Shown: piece by piece, positions 55,023-62,880 of the stretch
How the letters are laid out: each line of letters starts with the position of its first letter
How positions within the stretch are numbered: position 1 is the stretch's first letter
Assembly (NCBI RefSeq): GCF_000420645.1
Contig: NZ_ATVI01000012.1
Location: 62,001 to 126,000, forward strand
Direction of reading: 5' to 3'
DNA: 64,000 bases
DNA from: Nevskia ramosa DSM 11499
GTDB lineage: Bacteria; Pseudomonadota; Gammaproteobacteria; Nevskiales; Nevskiaceae
Made by a program: the position numbers and the translations under genes
Notes under the pieces: model-generated
The model's input: the letters and a program-made list of their open reading frames with translations, nothing else
Told to the model about the DNA's origin: nothing
The model's database searches: none

Positions 55023-56942
55023 TCAGCGGTGGCCGACGGCCGCGCGGATGTTGTGACCATCGTTGCCGGCCGGATACATCTCGGCCATGCGGGTGACGAA
55101 TTCATCGACGAACACGGCCATGTTGGCCTGGATGTCCTTGATCCGGCCGAGCAGGAAGTTGTAGGCAAACAGCGCCGGAATCGCGACCGCCATGCCGGCG
55201 ACGGTGGCCAGCAGCGCCGCCGAAATGCCGGGCGCAATGGCGTTGACATTGACTTCGCCGGCGGCGGCGATCGAGGCGAAGGTGATCATCACGCCGACCA
55301 CGGTGCCGAGCAGGCCGATGAAGGGGCCGCCGGAAATGGCAATGGTCAGTACCACCATGCCCTTGGATAAGCGCTGGTTCTCGCGCACCGAGGTAGCGTC
55401 GACCGAAGCGCGGATCGATTCGATCGATTCCGCCGACAGCGCGCCGGGGCGGCCCGCGATCTCGAAGCGATGCAGGATTTCGCGAATGCCGGACTTGTAC
55501 ATCCGGTACAGCGAGGAATCCTCGAGCTGGTCGCGCTCGTCCTCGTTCAGCTTCTGCACGCTTTCCAGATCGGTGAGATCGCTGCGCAGCGTCTGGAACT
55601 GGCGGGTGAACAGATCGTTGGCGCGGTTGGTGCGGCCGCAGTAGCCACCCTTGGTGTACATCACCGCGTACGAGGCCAGCGCGATGAGCGCCAGGATGCC
55701 GATGATCACCCAGGCATCGATGGTCACCGACTGCATGATGATGCCGACGTAGCCGGTCGAGAAACCGGACAGGCCTTCGTCGGCACCGAACTGCAGCAGC
55801 TTGTCTTCGACGCCCTGGTTGTTCGCCGCCAGCGTCAGCCAGCCGGGGCTGCGCGCGCTGTGGGCAATCTGCAGTTCGTCGATCTCGCCGGTGAAGCCGG
55901 CACTGATGGCGCCACCGCCGGCAGCAGCATCGGCACCAAGGCTGATCGTGGTGGTCAAGGCCGGCAGCGGGCCGGTGACGGTCGCGACGGATTGACCATC
56001 GACGAAGAGGTTTCCTTGGGCCGCGCCATCGGTCGAACCATTGCCGCCGAACACCACGGCCAGGTGATGCCAGCTCGCAGCGGCGATCGCGGCGGCCGGT
56101 GCCGAGCGGCGGCTGCCGGCGGCGTCGCTGATCTCGACATACGGCGCGCCGCGATCGAGGCCGACGACCAGCGCATTGCCGCCGTCACGCTGGGCGAACA
56201 GCACGGCGGTCTGGTCGGCCGTTTCCGGATTGATCCAGGCCGACACCGTCAGCGGCGCGCCGGCCGCGATGTTGAGTGTTGTCGACGGTGCTGCGCCGAT
56301 CGCCTGCGCGCCGTCGAACTTCGCCGAGCCGCCGATCAGGCCGCTGTCATCGGTCGCCGCGGCATTCAGGGCGTTGTTGCGCGAACGGCTGGCGTCGAGC
56401 GGTGGCTGCCCGGCCTGGCCTTCGGCCGACGAGAAATGCCAGACCAGTGCCTGGCTGTCGTCATAGCTGAGGCTGGCATCGCCTTCCTTGGCTGCCTTGG
56501 CGTTGCCGTAATAGAGCCAGAACTTCACCGGCGCGCCGGCCTTCACCGCTGGCAGATGGACCCAGACGAAGGCCATGTTGAACACCGGGTCGAACTTCTC
56601 GACGTGGAACTTCAGCGGTGTTGCATCGTCCTCGGCGATGAAGCGCAGATCGCCGCCATCGGCGTTGGCATCGCCGAACTTCATGACGCCTTCGTGCAGG
56701 CGCACCAGCACCACGGTATCGCCGACGTCGCCGGTGACGCCGGCCGCTGCCGCATCGGCAGTGATCGGCTTGCGGAACGACCATTCCTTGTTCCACCAGG
56801 CGGACGCGCTGAGCGGCATCAGCAGGCACAGGAGCGCAGCCATGGTTTTCATGGGGGAAGCAGTGCGGAGGATCGACGGCAGGCTCATGGGTTTTCCGGA
56901 TGGACGCTGACTGAAAGCAGAAAGAGGGTTGAGGGCAGGCAT
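55023..56942 (-). CDS. ExbB/TolQ proton-channel protein fused to DUF2341 and LamG domains
   Basis: 639 aa from the ATG at 56942. A signal peptide (31-48, PLSASAWW) precedes a DUF2341 domain (about 50-150) and a LamG/concanavalin-like domain (about 165-360), then a membrane helix (407-428) and a MotA/TolQ/ExbB domain with helices at 528-560 and 573-598 (IGLLGTVVGVMITF). The large periplasmic carbohydrate-binding-like part is absent from classical ExbB. The ATG overlaps the tpsB stop by 1 nt (TGATG). Starts at 56888 (preceded by GGAAAA) and 56852 are alternatives. It powers TonB with ExbD. Confidence 0.93.
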   Translation of the reverse strand: MPALNPLSAFSQRPSGKPMSLPSILRTASPMKTMAALLCLLMPLSASAWWNKEWSFRKPITADAAAAGVTGDVGDTVVLVRLHEGVMKFGDANADGGDLRFIAEDDATPLKFHVEKFDPVFNMAFVWVHLPAVKAGAPVKFWLYYGNAKAAKEGDASLSYDDSQALVWHFSSAEGQAGQPPLDASRSRNNALNAAATDDSGLIGGSAKFDGAQAIGAAPSTTLNIAAGAPLTVSAWINPETADQTAVLFAQRDGGNALVVGLDRGAPYVEISDAAGSRRSAPAAAIAAASWHHLAVVFGGNGSTDGAAQGNLFVDGQSVATVTGPLPALTTTISLGADAAAGGGAISAGFTGEIDELQIAHSARSPGWLTLAANNQGVEDKLLQFGADEGLSGFSTGYVGIIMQSVTIDAWVIIGILALIALASYAVMYTKGGYCGRTNRANDLFTRQFQTLRSDLTDLESVQKLNEDERDQLEDSSLYRMYKSGIREILHRFEIAGRPGALSAESIESIRASVDATSVRENQRLSKGMVVLTIAISGGPFIGLLGTVVGVMITFASIAAAGEVNVNAIAPGISAALLATVAGMAVAIPALFAYNFLLGRIKDIQANMAVFVDEFVTRMAEMYPAGNDGHNIRAAVGHR

Positions 56943-58594
56943 CAGAACGAGCCGAGCACGCGGAACAGCACGCGGCTGTTGCCGGCGCGCGTGGTGGCGA
57001 TGCTGTTGATCGGATTGGCCCAGTCGACGCTGCCGCTCAGGTGGCCGAGCAGCCTGAAATCGAAGCCGAAGCCGAAGCTGGCCAGGCGCAGATCGGACGG
57101 CGTATCGGCGATCGGCTGGCGCACGCGCAGCACGGCGCTATCGGCGAAGGCATAGGCGCGCAGGGTTTCGACCGGCCGGAAGCTGTCGCCGATGTCGAGG
57201 TAGTCGGCCAACGGCGGGCTGCGCAGTTCCATCGTGCTGCTGATGCCGTAATCGCCGAGTGCCGAGGCTTCGAGATAGCCGCGCACGGTGTCGGCACCGC
57301 CTGCGGAGAACTGCTCGTTGGAGATCAGCGGCTGGTCGGTCAGCTGGCCGCCGAGCTTGATGTAGCCCTGCAGCGACGCCGGCAGGCCGAAGGTCTGGGC
57401 GAAGCTGCCACGCAGCCAGAACTGCTGGCCGCGGGCGCCGAAGCGGTTGAGATCGAACTCGTCGCTGCGGCTGCCGAGCTGACCGGAGTTGAAGCTCAAG
57501 CTCAGATCGAGCTGGGCGATGTATTCGTTCTGACGCAGGATCGAGCTGTACGCCGCGGTCAGCGGGTAGTAGGTGATCGGCGTCGGAATCTCGCCGCCGC
57601 CGAGCACCGTGGTGTTCTTGAAGTGCTTGTAGTCGACGCCGACCGACAGCGACTGATAAAGCTCCTCGGTCCCCGGCAAGGTCCAGATGCCGCGCACGCC
57701 CAGCGTCTGGCCGCGGCCGAGCACGTTGATGCCGCCAACCGTGGCGATGTTGGAATCCGAGATCAGGCCGTTGACCAGCAGGTTGAACGGGCTGGCTCCG
57801 AAGCGCGCCAGATACGAGCCGAAGAAAACCTTGGCGTCGTCGGTATTCTCCGGCGCGGTCTGTACCGATGCGCTGAGCGAATGGCCGCGCTGGAACAGGT
57901 TGTCGTAGGACAGGCTGGCGACCGCGCGCAGATTGCTGGTGTCCTGGCTGCGGCGGTTGTTCAGTTCCAGCGAACCGTGCAGCGGCAGATCGTCATCGAC
58001 GACCAGATCGACATCGACGGTGTTCGGCGTGGCGCCGGCCTTCAGCGACGGCGTGACCCGGCGATCGGCCTGCTGATTGAGCGCTGCGATATCGCTGCTG
58101 ACCTTGTTGAAATCCGGCACCGTGCCTTCGGCCAGCGCCGGCGCTTCGGCCTTGATCTGATCCAGCGAGTGGTATTCCGAGCCGACGACATTGAGCCTGC
58201 CGACTCGGCTTTCGGTGACTTCCAGCACGATCACGCCATCGCGCACGGTCTGCTTGGGAATCGCCACCGACACGGTCTTGTAGCCGCGATCGCGGTAATG
58301 GCGTTCCAGCGCCTCGCGGGCATGGTCGACATCGTCCGGCGTGCGATCAAGACCGAGAAACGGCTCCAAGGTCTTGATGATCTCGACATCGCTCAACACG
58401 CTGTTGCCGTCGACCGCGAACTCCCAGATGTCCAGTGCCGGCGGTGCCGTGACTGGCGCAGCGGGCGGGGTGGTCGGCTTCGGCGCCACGGGAGCCGCCG
58501 GCGGCGCAGCGTCCTGTGCACCGGCCGCCGAGGGCAGCAGCGCCCACGCGCTCAGCGTCGCTGAACCCAGCAATCTGACGAGCCTCAGGTTCAA
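56942..58594 (-). CDS. Two-partner secretion outer-membrane transporter (TpsB, FhaC/ShlB family)
   Basis: 550-aa Omp85-superfamily pore. The start is TTG at 58594, preceded by AGGGGA 9 nt upstream; a longer frame to 59053 is non-coding in character. Signal peptide 1-27 (AAGAQ), a proline-rich linker, POTRA1 (about 54-128), POTRA2 (about 131-205), then a 16-strand barrel with the L6 hallmark VRGY (437-440) and FADSA (483-487), ending in phenylalanine. It heads the operon tpsB, exbB fusion, exbD, tonB, porin. Its substrate is the exoprotein encoded 6 kb downstream. Confidence 0.95.
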   Translation of the reverse strand: MNLRLVRLLGSATLSAWALLPSAAGAQDAAPPAAPVAPKPTTPPAAPVTAPPALDIWEFAVDGNSVLSDVEIIKTLEPFLGLDRTPDDVDHAREALERHYRDRGYKTVSVAIPKQTVRDGVIVLEVTESRVGRLNVVGSEYHSLDQIKAEAPALAEGTVPDFNKVSSDIAALNQQADRRVTPSLKAGATPNTVDVDLVVDDDLPLHGSLELNNRRSQDTSNLRAVASLSYDNLFQRGHSLSASVQTAPENTDDAKVFFGSYLARFGASPFNLLVNGLISDSNIATVGGINVLGRGQTLGVRGIWTLPGTEELYQSLSVGVDYKHFKNTTVLGGGEIPTPITYYPLTAAYSSILRQNEYIAQLDLSLSFNSGQLGSRSDEFDLNRFGARGQQFWLRGSFAQTFGLPASLQGYIKLGGQLTDQPLISNEQFSAGGADTVRGYLEASALGDYGISSTMELRSPPLADYLDIGDSFRPVETLRAYAFADSAVLRVRQPIADTPSDLRLASFGFGFDFRLLGHLSGSVDWANPINSIATTRAGNSRVLFRVLGSF

Positions 58595-59122
58595 CGAACG
58601 AAATCCCCTGACAAACGAAAGCCGGCAACGGAAGTGCCAGCGCGCGAAAACGGAACGAGCAACGGGAAACCTTGATGGGAAGCCGATGGCTGTCTTGACT
58701 CCCGCATCTGCAATCACCGGGGCGATTGCTCGAGCAGCCGTCCCGACTTGATCCGGGCGCCGCAAGGCGCTCATCCGGCACTCGGGTACGGCCACGGTTT
58801 CCGAGCGGCAAGTGTCAACGACCAACGTTGCAGATTCGTGAAGTCGGCGTGCATGGCACGTCCACGCGTGTCGAGGTCTCGCCGTGGCCGGACAGTCTTC
58901 TATTCGCAATGGCCGCGTCACATCGGCCTGGTAATTTTCACGAATTACTGATGGATGCCGGCCTGCAGCCAGCACGGTAGCCGGCGTCGATGCCGGACTT
59001 CCGCGGCTCACAGAGCTTGCAACACGGGGATGACGCGCTCGAGACACCGACAAGGTGCCGGCGCGGTGCAGCGGCCATTTCGGCTGCAGTCAAGGGAACG
59101 TGGGCGGGAACTTCGGGCGGAC
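58595..59122. other. 528-nt divergent gap between tpsB and the GT9 gene
   Basis: No credible gene. It must hold promoters for both directions. An AT-rich inverted repeat GTAATT-TTCACG-AATTAC lies at 58931-58948 and could be an operator. One TTGTCAG half-site occurs on the minus strand at 58608-58614 but lacks an 11-bp-spaced partner, so no Pho box is claimed for tpsB. Confidence 0.5.
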
Positions 59123-60307
59123 ATGAAACAAGAGCGCGGCAGACGGCGGCTGAAACTGCTTGACCGTTACATCGGTATTCCCGTGGTCGTGCTGCTCGGC
59201 GTGCTGCTGGCCCTGGGTCGGCGCTTCGGACGCCAGCGGGCCGTGATCCGCGACCCGCGCCGGCCGTTGATCGGCATCCTCGCGACGGGTGCGATCGGCG
59301 ACACGGTGATCGCCAGCGGCATGATCCGCGACCTGCGCGCGGCGCATCCCGAAGCGCGCATCCTGATCTTCACGACGGCTTCCAATGCCTCGGTCGCCGA
59401 CATGATTCCGGCGATCGACGAGCACATTCCGCTGCGCATCCTGCGTCCCTGGAAAGCGGTGGCGACGCTGCGCAGCCAGCCGCTCGACTGGCTGATCGAC
59501 ATTGGCCCCTGGCCGCGTATCAACGCCCTGCTCGCCGGCCTGTCGCGCAGCGCGGCGACGGTCGGCTTCAAGACCCCGGGCCAGCATCGTCACTACGTCT
59601 ACGACCACGTGGTGCCGTTGCGCTACGACTGCCATCAGCTGGCCAACTACGGCGCGCTGCTGAAGCCGCTTGCAGTGCCATCCGGCCATGCTCCGGCCGT
59701 GGTGTTCGATGAAGTGGTGTCGGCGCTGGTGGCACCGCAGCCCTATGCCGTGTTCCACGCCTGGCCGGGCGGCTACAAGGCCGAGCTGAAGCAGTGGCCG
59801 GCGATCCGCTGGGTGGCGCTGGCGCAGCGAGTTCACGCCCTGGGCTACGGCATCGTGCTGACCGGTGGCGATGCCGATGTCGAAGACACGACCGAGCTGG
59901 CCGCCGCGATCCGCGTGGCCGGCGTGCCGGTCGACAATCGCGCCGGTGTCTGCGCGCTGCCGCAGACGGTGTCGCTGCTGAAGCGCGCCGCCATCGTGGT
60001 CAGCGTCGATACCGCCGTGCTGCATCTGGCCGCCGCGGTCGGCGTGCCGGTGATCGGCCTGCATGGCCCCAGCTCCTCGCTGCGCTGGGGCGGCGTCGGC
60101 CCACAGGTGCTGAGCATCGATGCGATCGGCACCGACTGCGGCTACCTGAACCTCGGCTTCGAGCATCCTTCGCAGCCGCCGGATTGCATGCAGCGCATCG
60201 GCGTTGGCCGGGTCTATGCGGCGGTCGTGAAGCTGCTCGATCAGCCTCACGCGAAGCCTGCCGAGCGAGTGGCCAGCCGGATGCTGCGTTGGGAGCGGCA
60301 GGGCTGA
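59123..60307 (+). CDS. Glycosyltransferase family 9 (heptosyltransferase-like)
   Basis: 394-aa enzyme of the ADP-heptose:LPS heptosyltransferase family. ATG at 59123 begins MKQERGRRRLK; longer frames upstream are not conserved. A hydrophobic segment (16-30) suggests membrane association. Family features are ATGAIGDTVIASGMIRDLR, FHAWPGGYKAELKQWP and the C-terminal SVDTAVLHLAAAVGVPVIGLHGPSS in outline. It probably adds a sugar to the LPS core or another surface glycan. It converges with the flippase gene 4 nt away. Confidence 0.92.
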   Translation: MKQERGRRRLKLLDRYIGIPVVVLLGVLLALGRRFGRQRAVIRDPRRPLIGILATGAIGDTVIASGMIRDLRAAHPEARILIFTTASNASVADMIPAIDEHIPLRILRPWKAVATLRSQPLDWLIDIGPWPRINALLAGLSRSAATVGFKTPGQHRHYVYDHVVPLRYDCHQLANYGALLKPLAVPSGHAPAVVFDEVVSALVAPQPYAVFHAWPGGYKAELKQWPAIRWVALAQRVHALGYGIVLTGGDADVEDTTELAAAIRVAGVPVDNRAGVCALPQTVSLLKRAAIVVSVDTAVLHLAAAVGVPVIGLHGPSSSLRWGGVGPQVLSIDAIGTDCGYLNLGFEHPSQPPDCMQRIGVGRVYAAVVKLLDQPHAKPAERVASRMLRWERQG

Positions 60308-60311
60308 TTGC

Positions 60312-61628
60312 CTAGCGCTTACCGAGCAGGTCGCAGCGGAAATCCATCCGCCGCTGGCAGGCTCGCGACACCAGTACGGCGGCAATCACGGTACCGGCGG
60401 AATAAGCCGCCACCGCACCCCAGGCACCGGCAATCGGAATGATCGCCAGGGCCGCCACCAGTGCGGCGACATTGCCGACGAGATAGGCGCGCAGGTTCTC
60501 GGTTTCAAGGCCGGCGGCGCTGAGGATCATGCCGCCGTTGCCGAATGCCAGCCGCAGCAGCTGGCCCAGTCCGAGCGCGACGAAGAACGGCCGCGCCAGT
60601 GCTGCCGTCGGACCGGCAATTGCCGTCAGCCATGACGCCGGTAGCACCGCCGCAATCGCCACCAGCGCGGCCACCAGCCACCAGGAGCGCCGCACCGCGC
60701 GCCGGAACGCGGCTTCCAGTTCGGCGCTGATCCGCCCTGCCTCGCGGAACTCGGCCACGGCATGTTTCAACGCCGACTGGCCGACCAGGCCGACCGGCAC
60801 GATCAGCCAGGTCGCGAAGCGCTTGGCCAGGCCGTAGATGCCGAGCGTGTAAGCCGGTGCCAGTGCCGCGAGCAGCCAGACATCGATGCTGACCACAGTC
60901 AGCTGCGCGATCTGGGTGACGGTGATGCTGCGGCCACGGCGCAGCATCTCGGCGATCACGTCCTTGTGACGCAGCGCGGTCGCCGGTGTTCGCTGGCGCA
61001 AGGCCGGCAGCAGGAAGACGAGGCCGATGAGCACGCCCAGCCATTGCGCGATCGCGAAGCCGGCGAGCAGGTCGCGCGCATCGAGCTTCAGGCCCAGCAA
61101 TAGCGCCAGCACCAGCAGCGGCAGCAGCCAGAGGCTGGCGACGAAGCCATTGCCGCGGCCGCTGAAGTAATTGGCCAGCGCCACGCCGACCTCGATGCGG
61201 ATCAGCTCGGCGATCACCCGATACAGGCTCATGCCGGCGATCGCCGCCGTGATCAGCCATAGCCAGGCCGGATCGGCGTAGCGGCTGTGTGGAAACAGCT
61301 GCTGGGCGAGTGCCATTACCAGCAGTTCGAGCAGCAGCCAGCCGCCGATCAGGCTCGCGGCAGCGCTCAGCATCGTGCTGACGGTGGCCGGCCGTTCGCG
61401 GCTGCCGATCGCGAACACCGAGATGTGGCTGCCGAAGATCGCCAGCAGGTTCAGCGCGAAGACCAGCGATTCGGCGAACACGAAATCGCCGTAGACCGCA
61501 GGCCCGAGCGTCCGCACCGCAAGCACATGGGCGCCGGCCACCGCGATGACGCTGCCGACCCTGGCCAGGCCCGCATGGCCGAGCGCGCGGTCGAGTTGCC
61601 GTTGGGCCTTGCTGGTGGCTTCAGCCAC
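60312..61628 (-). CDS. Polysaccharide flippase (Wzx/MATE-like, MVF superfamily)
   Basis: 438-aa integral membrane protein with about 12 helices, no signal peptide and a basic cytoplasmic start. The N-terminal AHVLAVRTLGPAVYGDFVFA region is typical of oligosaccharide flippases that move lipid-linked repeat units across the inner membrane. The start overlaps the stop of the beta-helix gene by 8 nt, so it is translated from the same mRNA as the beta-helix and GT4 genes. Confidence 0.92.
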   Translation of the reverse strand: MAEATSKAQRQLDRALGHAGLARVGSVIAVAGAHVLAVRTLGPAVYGDFVFAESLVFALNLLAIFGSHISVFAIGSRERPATVSTMLSAAASLIGGWLLLELLVMALAQQLFPHSRYADPAWLWLITAAIAGMSLYRVIAELIRIEVGVALANYFSGRGNGFVASLWLLPLLVLALLLGLKLDARDLLAGFAIAQWLGVLIGLVFLLPALRQRTPATALRHKDVIAEMLRRGRSITVTQIAQLTVVSIDVWLLAALAPAYTLGIYGLAKRFATWLIVPVGLVGQSALKHAVAEFREAGRISAELEAAFRRAVRRSWWLVAALVAIAAVLPASWLTAIAGPTAALARPFFVALGLGQLLRLAFGNGGMILSAAGLETENLRAYLVGNVAALVAALAIIPIAGAWGAVAAYSAGTVIAAVLVSRACQRRMDFRCDLLGKR

Positions 61629-62880
61629 CGGCAGCGACGGCGGGCGCCATCAGCGGAAAGCTCAGCGCTGCACGGCCGCTGCCGCGTGCGAGATCCGGCG
61701 GGCGATTGAAGAAGATGCTGCCGGGATCGAGCGTCGCCGCGAAGTCGAACAGCCGACCACGGCCGCCGTGGCGAGCATCGATGAACGAGATGTTGCGCGT
61801 GCCCGCTTCAGCGCGAATCGCCGCGCCCTGCTTGCCGTTGTACTGGAAGTAGCAGGCGATGAACGAGACATCGCTGAGCCAGCCGCCGGCACCACCGAGG
61901 CCGAGGCAGGGCGGGTTCATGCCGCGCGGCTGGACGAAATTGCAGCTGATGAAGCTGCAGCGCTCGGCAGCATCGACCGCAACCACGGGCACCCGCAGAT
62001 CGTCATGCGCCGGCCGCTCGAACTGGCAGCCGAGCACGGTCAGCCCGGCGACCCGGCGGCGATCGCGCGGACCGGTCGACGTGCCATCGACCCGGCCGGC
62101 CAGGCGCAGCTGGGCGCCGAGGTTCTTGTTGAAGCAGCTGTCGATGATTCTTGCATCGGCGCAGGCGCGGCTGTTGGCGGCCAGCAGCACACCGCCGCCG
62201 CTGGCCTTGCCCTTGTCGAAGCTGCCGTTGCCGATCGCGATCACGCCGCGCAGCGAGCACAGAAAGCCGCCGTCGATCTCGACACCCCAATCGCTGCAGC
62301 CGCTGACCACGACACTTTCGAGCGTGACATTGCCGACGTTGACGAACCTGAAGCCGGAGCCGGGCTGGCGGCGGCCATCGACGGTGATGCCGGAAATCGA
62401 CAGGCCGTGGACGCGGACCTTGTCATCGCGTATCGCGTGCAGCAGTGCATCGCCCTTGAAGTCGTCGCTCTTGAACAGCACGCTGCCGAGCAGCGATTCA
62501 CTGCGCAGGCTTTCGCCGATGATCGCCAGGCCGGATTTCTCGATGGCGATCGGCCGGCTGATCCGGTAGCGGCCACGCGGAATCAGTAGGCAGCCACCGG
62601 CCGCGCGATCGACGGCGGTCTGCAGCGCGCGGGTGGAATCCTTGACTCCAGTCGGATCGGCATCGAAATCGTCGAGCGACAGGCCATAGCCGCGGACCGA
62701 TTTCTGCGGCAGCGCATTACTGGTTTCGACGCTGTCGTCGCTGCCATCAGCGTCGCCTTCGTCGACTGGCTCTTCGGCCTCGGCACGGTCGCGCTTGCCG
62801 GCGGCGCGCGCCAGCGCCGGCGCGGCCATTCCGGCGGCGAACAGGAACTGGCGGCGATCCCAGAGCGCGTGATCAGACAT
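61621..62880 (-). CDS. Right-handed beta-helix protein (pectate-lyase-like fold) with Tat-like signal
   Basis: 419-aa exported protein. Residues 7-25 hold a twin-arginine-like motif DRRQFLF followed by AAGMAAPALARA. An acidic low-complexity stretch (30-52) leads to the Pectate_lyase_3-type start YGLSLDDFDADPTGVKDS and then parallel beta-helix repeats. Such proteins in polysaccharide loci act as lyases or epimerases on the glycan, but no catalytic residue is assigned here. It overlaps the upstream GT4 gene by 8 nt and the flippase gene by 8 nt. Confidence 0.85.
   Translation of the reverse strand: MSDHALWDRRQFLFAAGMAAPALARAAGKRDRAEAEEPVDEGDADGSDDSVETSNALPQKSVRGYGLSLDDFDADPTGVKDSTRALQTAVDRAAGGCLLIPRGRYRISRPIAIEKSGLAIIGESLRSESLLGSVLFKSDDFKGDALLHAIRDDKVRVHGLSISGITVDGRRQPGSGFRFVNVGNVTLESVVVSGCSDWGVEIDGGFLCSLRGVIAIGNGSFDKGKASGGGVLLAANSRACADARIIDSCFNKNLGAQLRLAGRVDGTSTGPRDRRRVAGLTVLGCQFERPAHDDLRVPVVAVDAAERCSFISCNFVQPRGMNPPCLGLGGAGGWLSDVSFIACYFQYNGKQGAAIRAEAGTRNISFIDARHGGRGRLFDFAATLDPGSIFFNRPPDLARGSGRAALSFPLMAPAVAAGG

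Noticed and set aside
58595..59122. Pho box upstream of tpsB
   Set aside because: Only single TGTCA-like half-sites occur; none has a partner at 11 bp.
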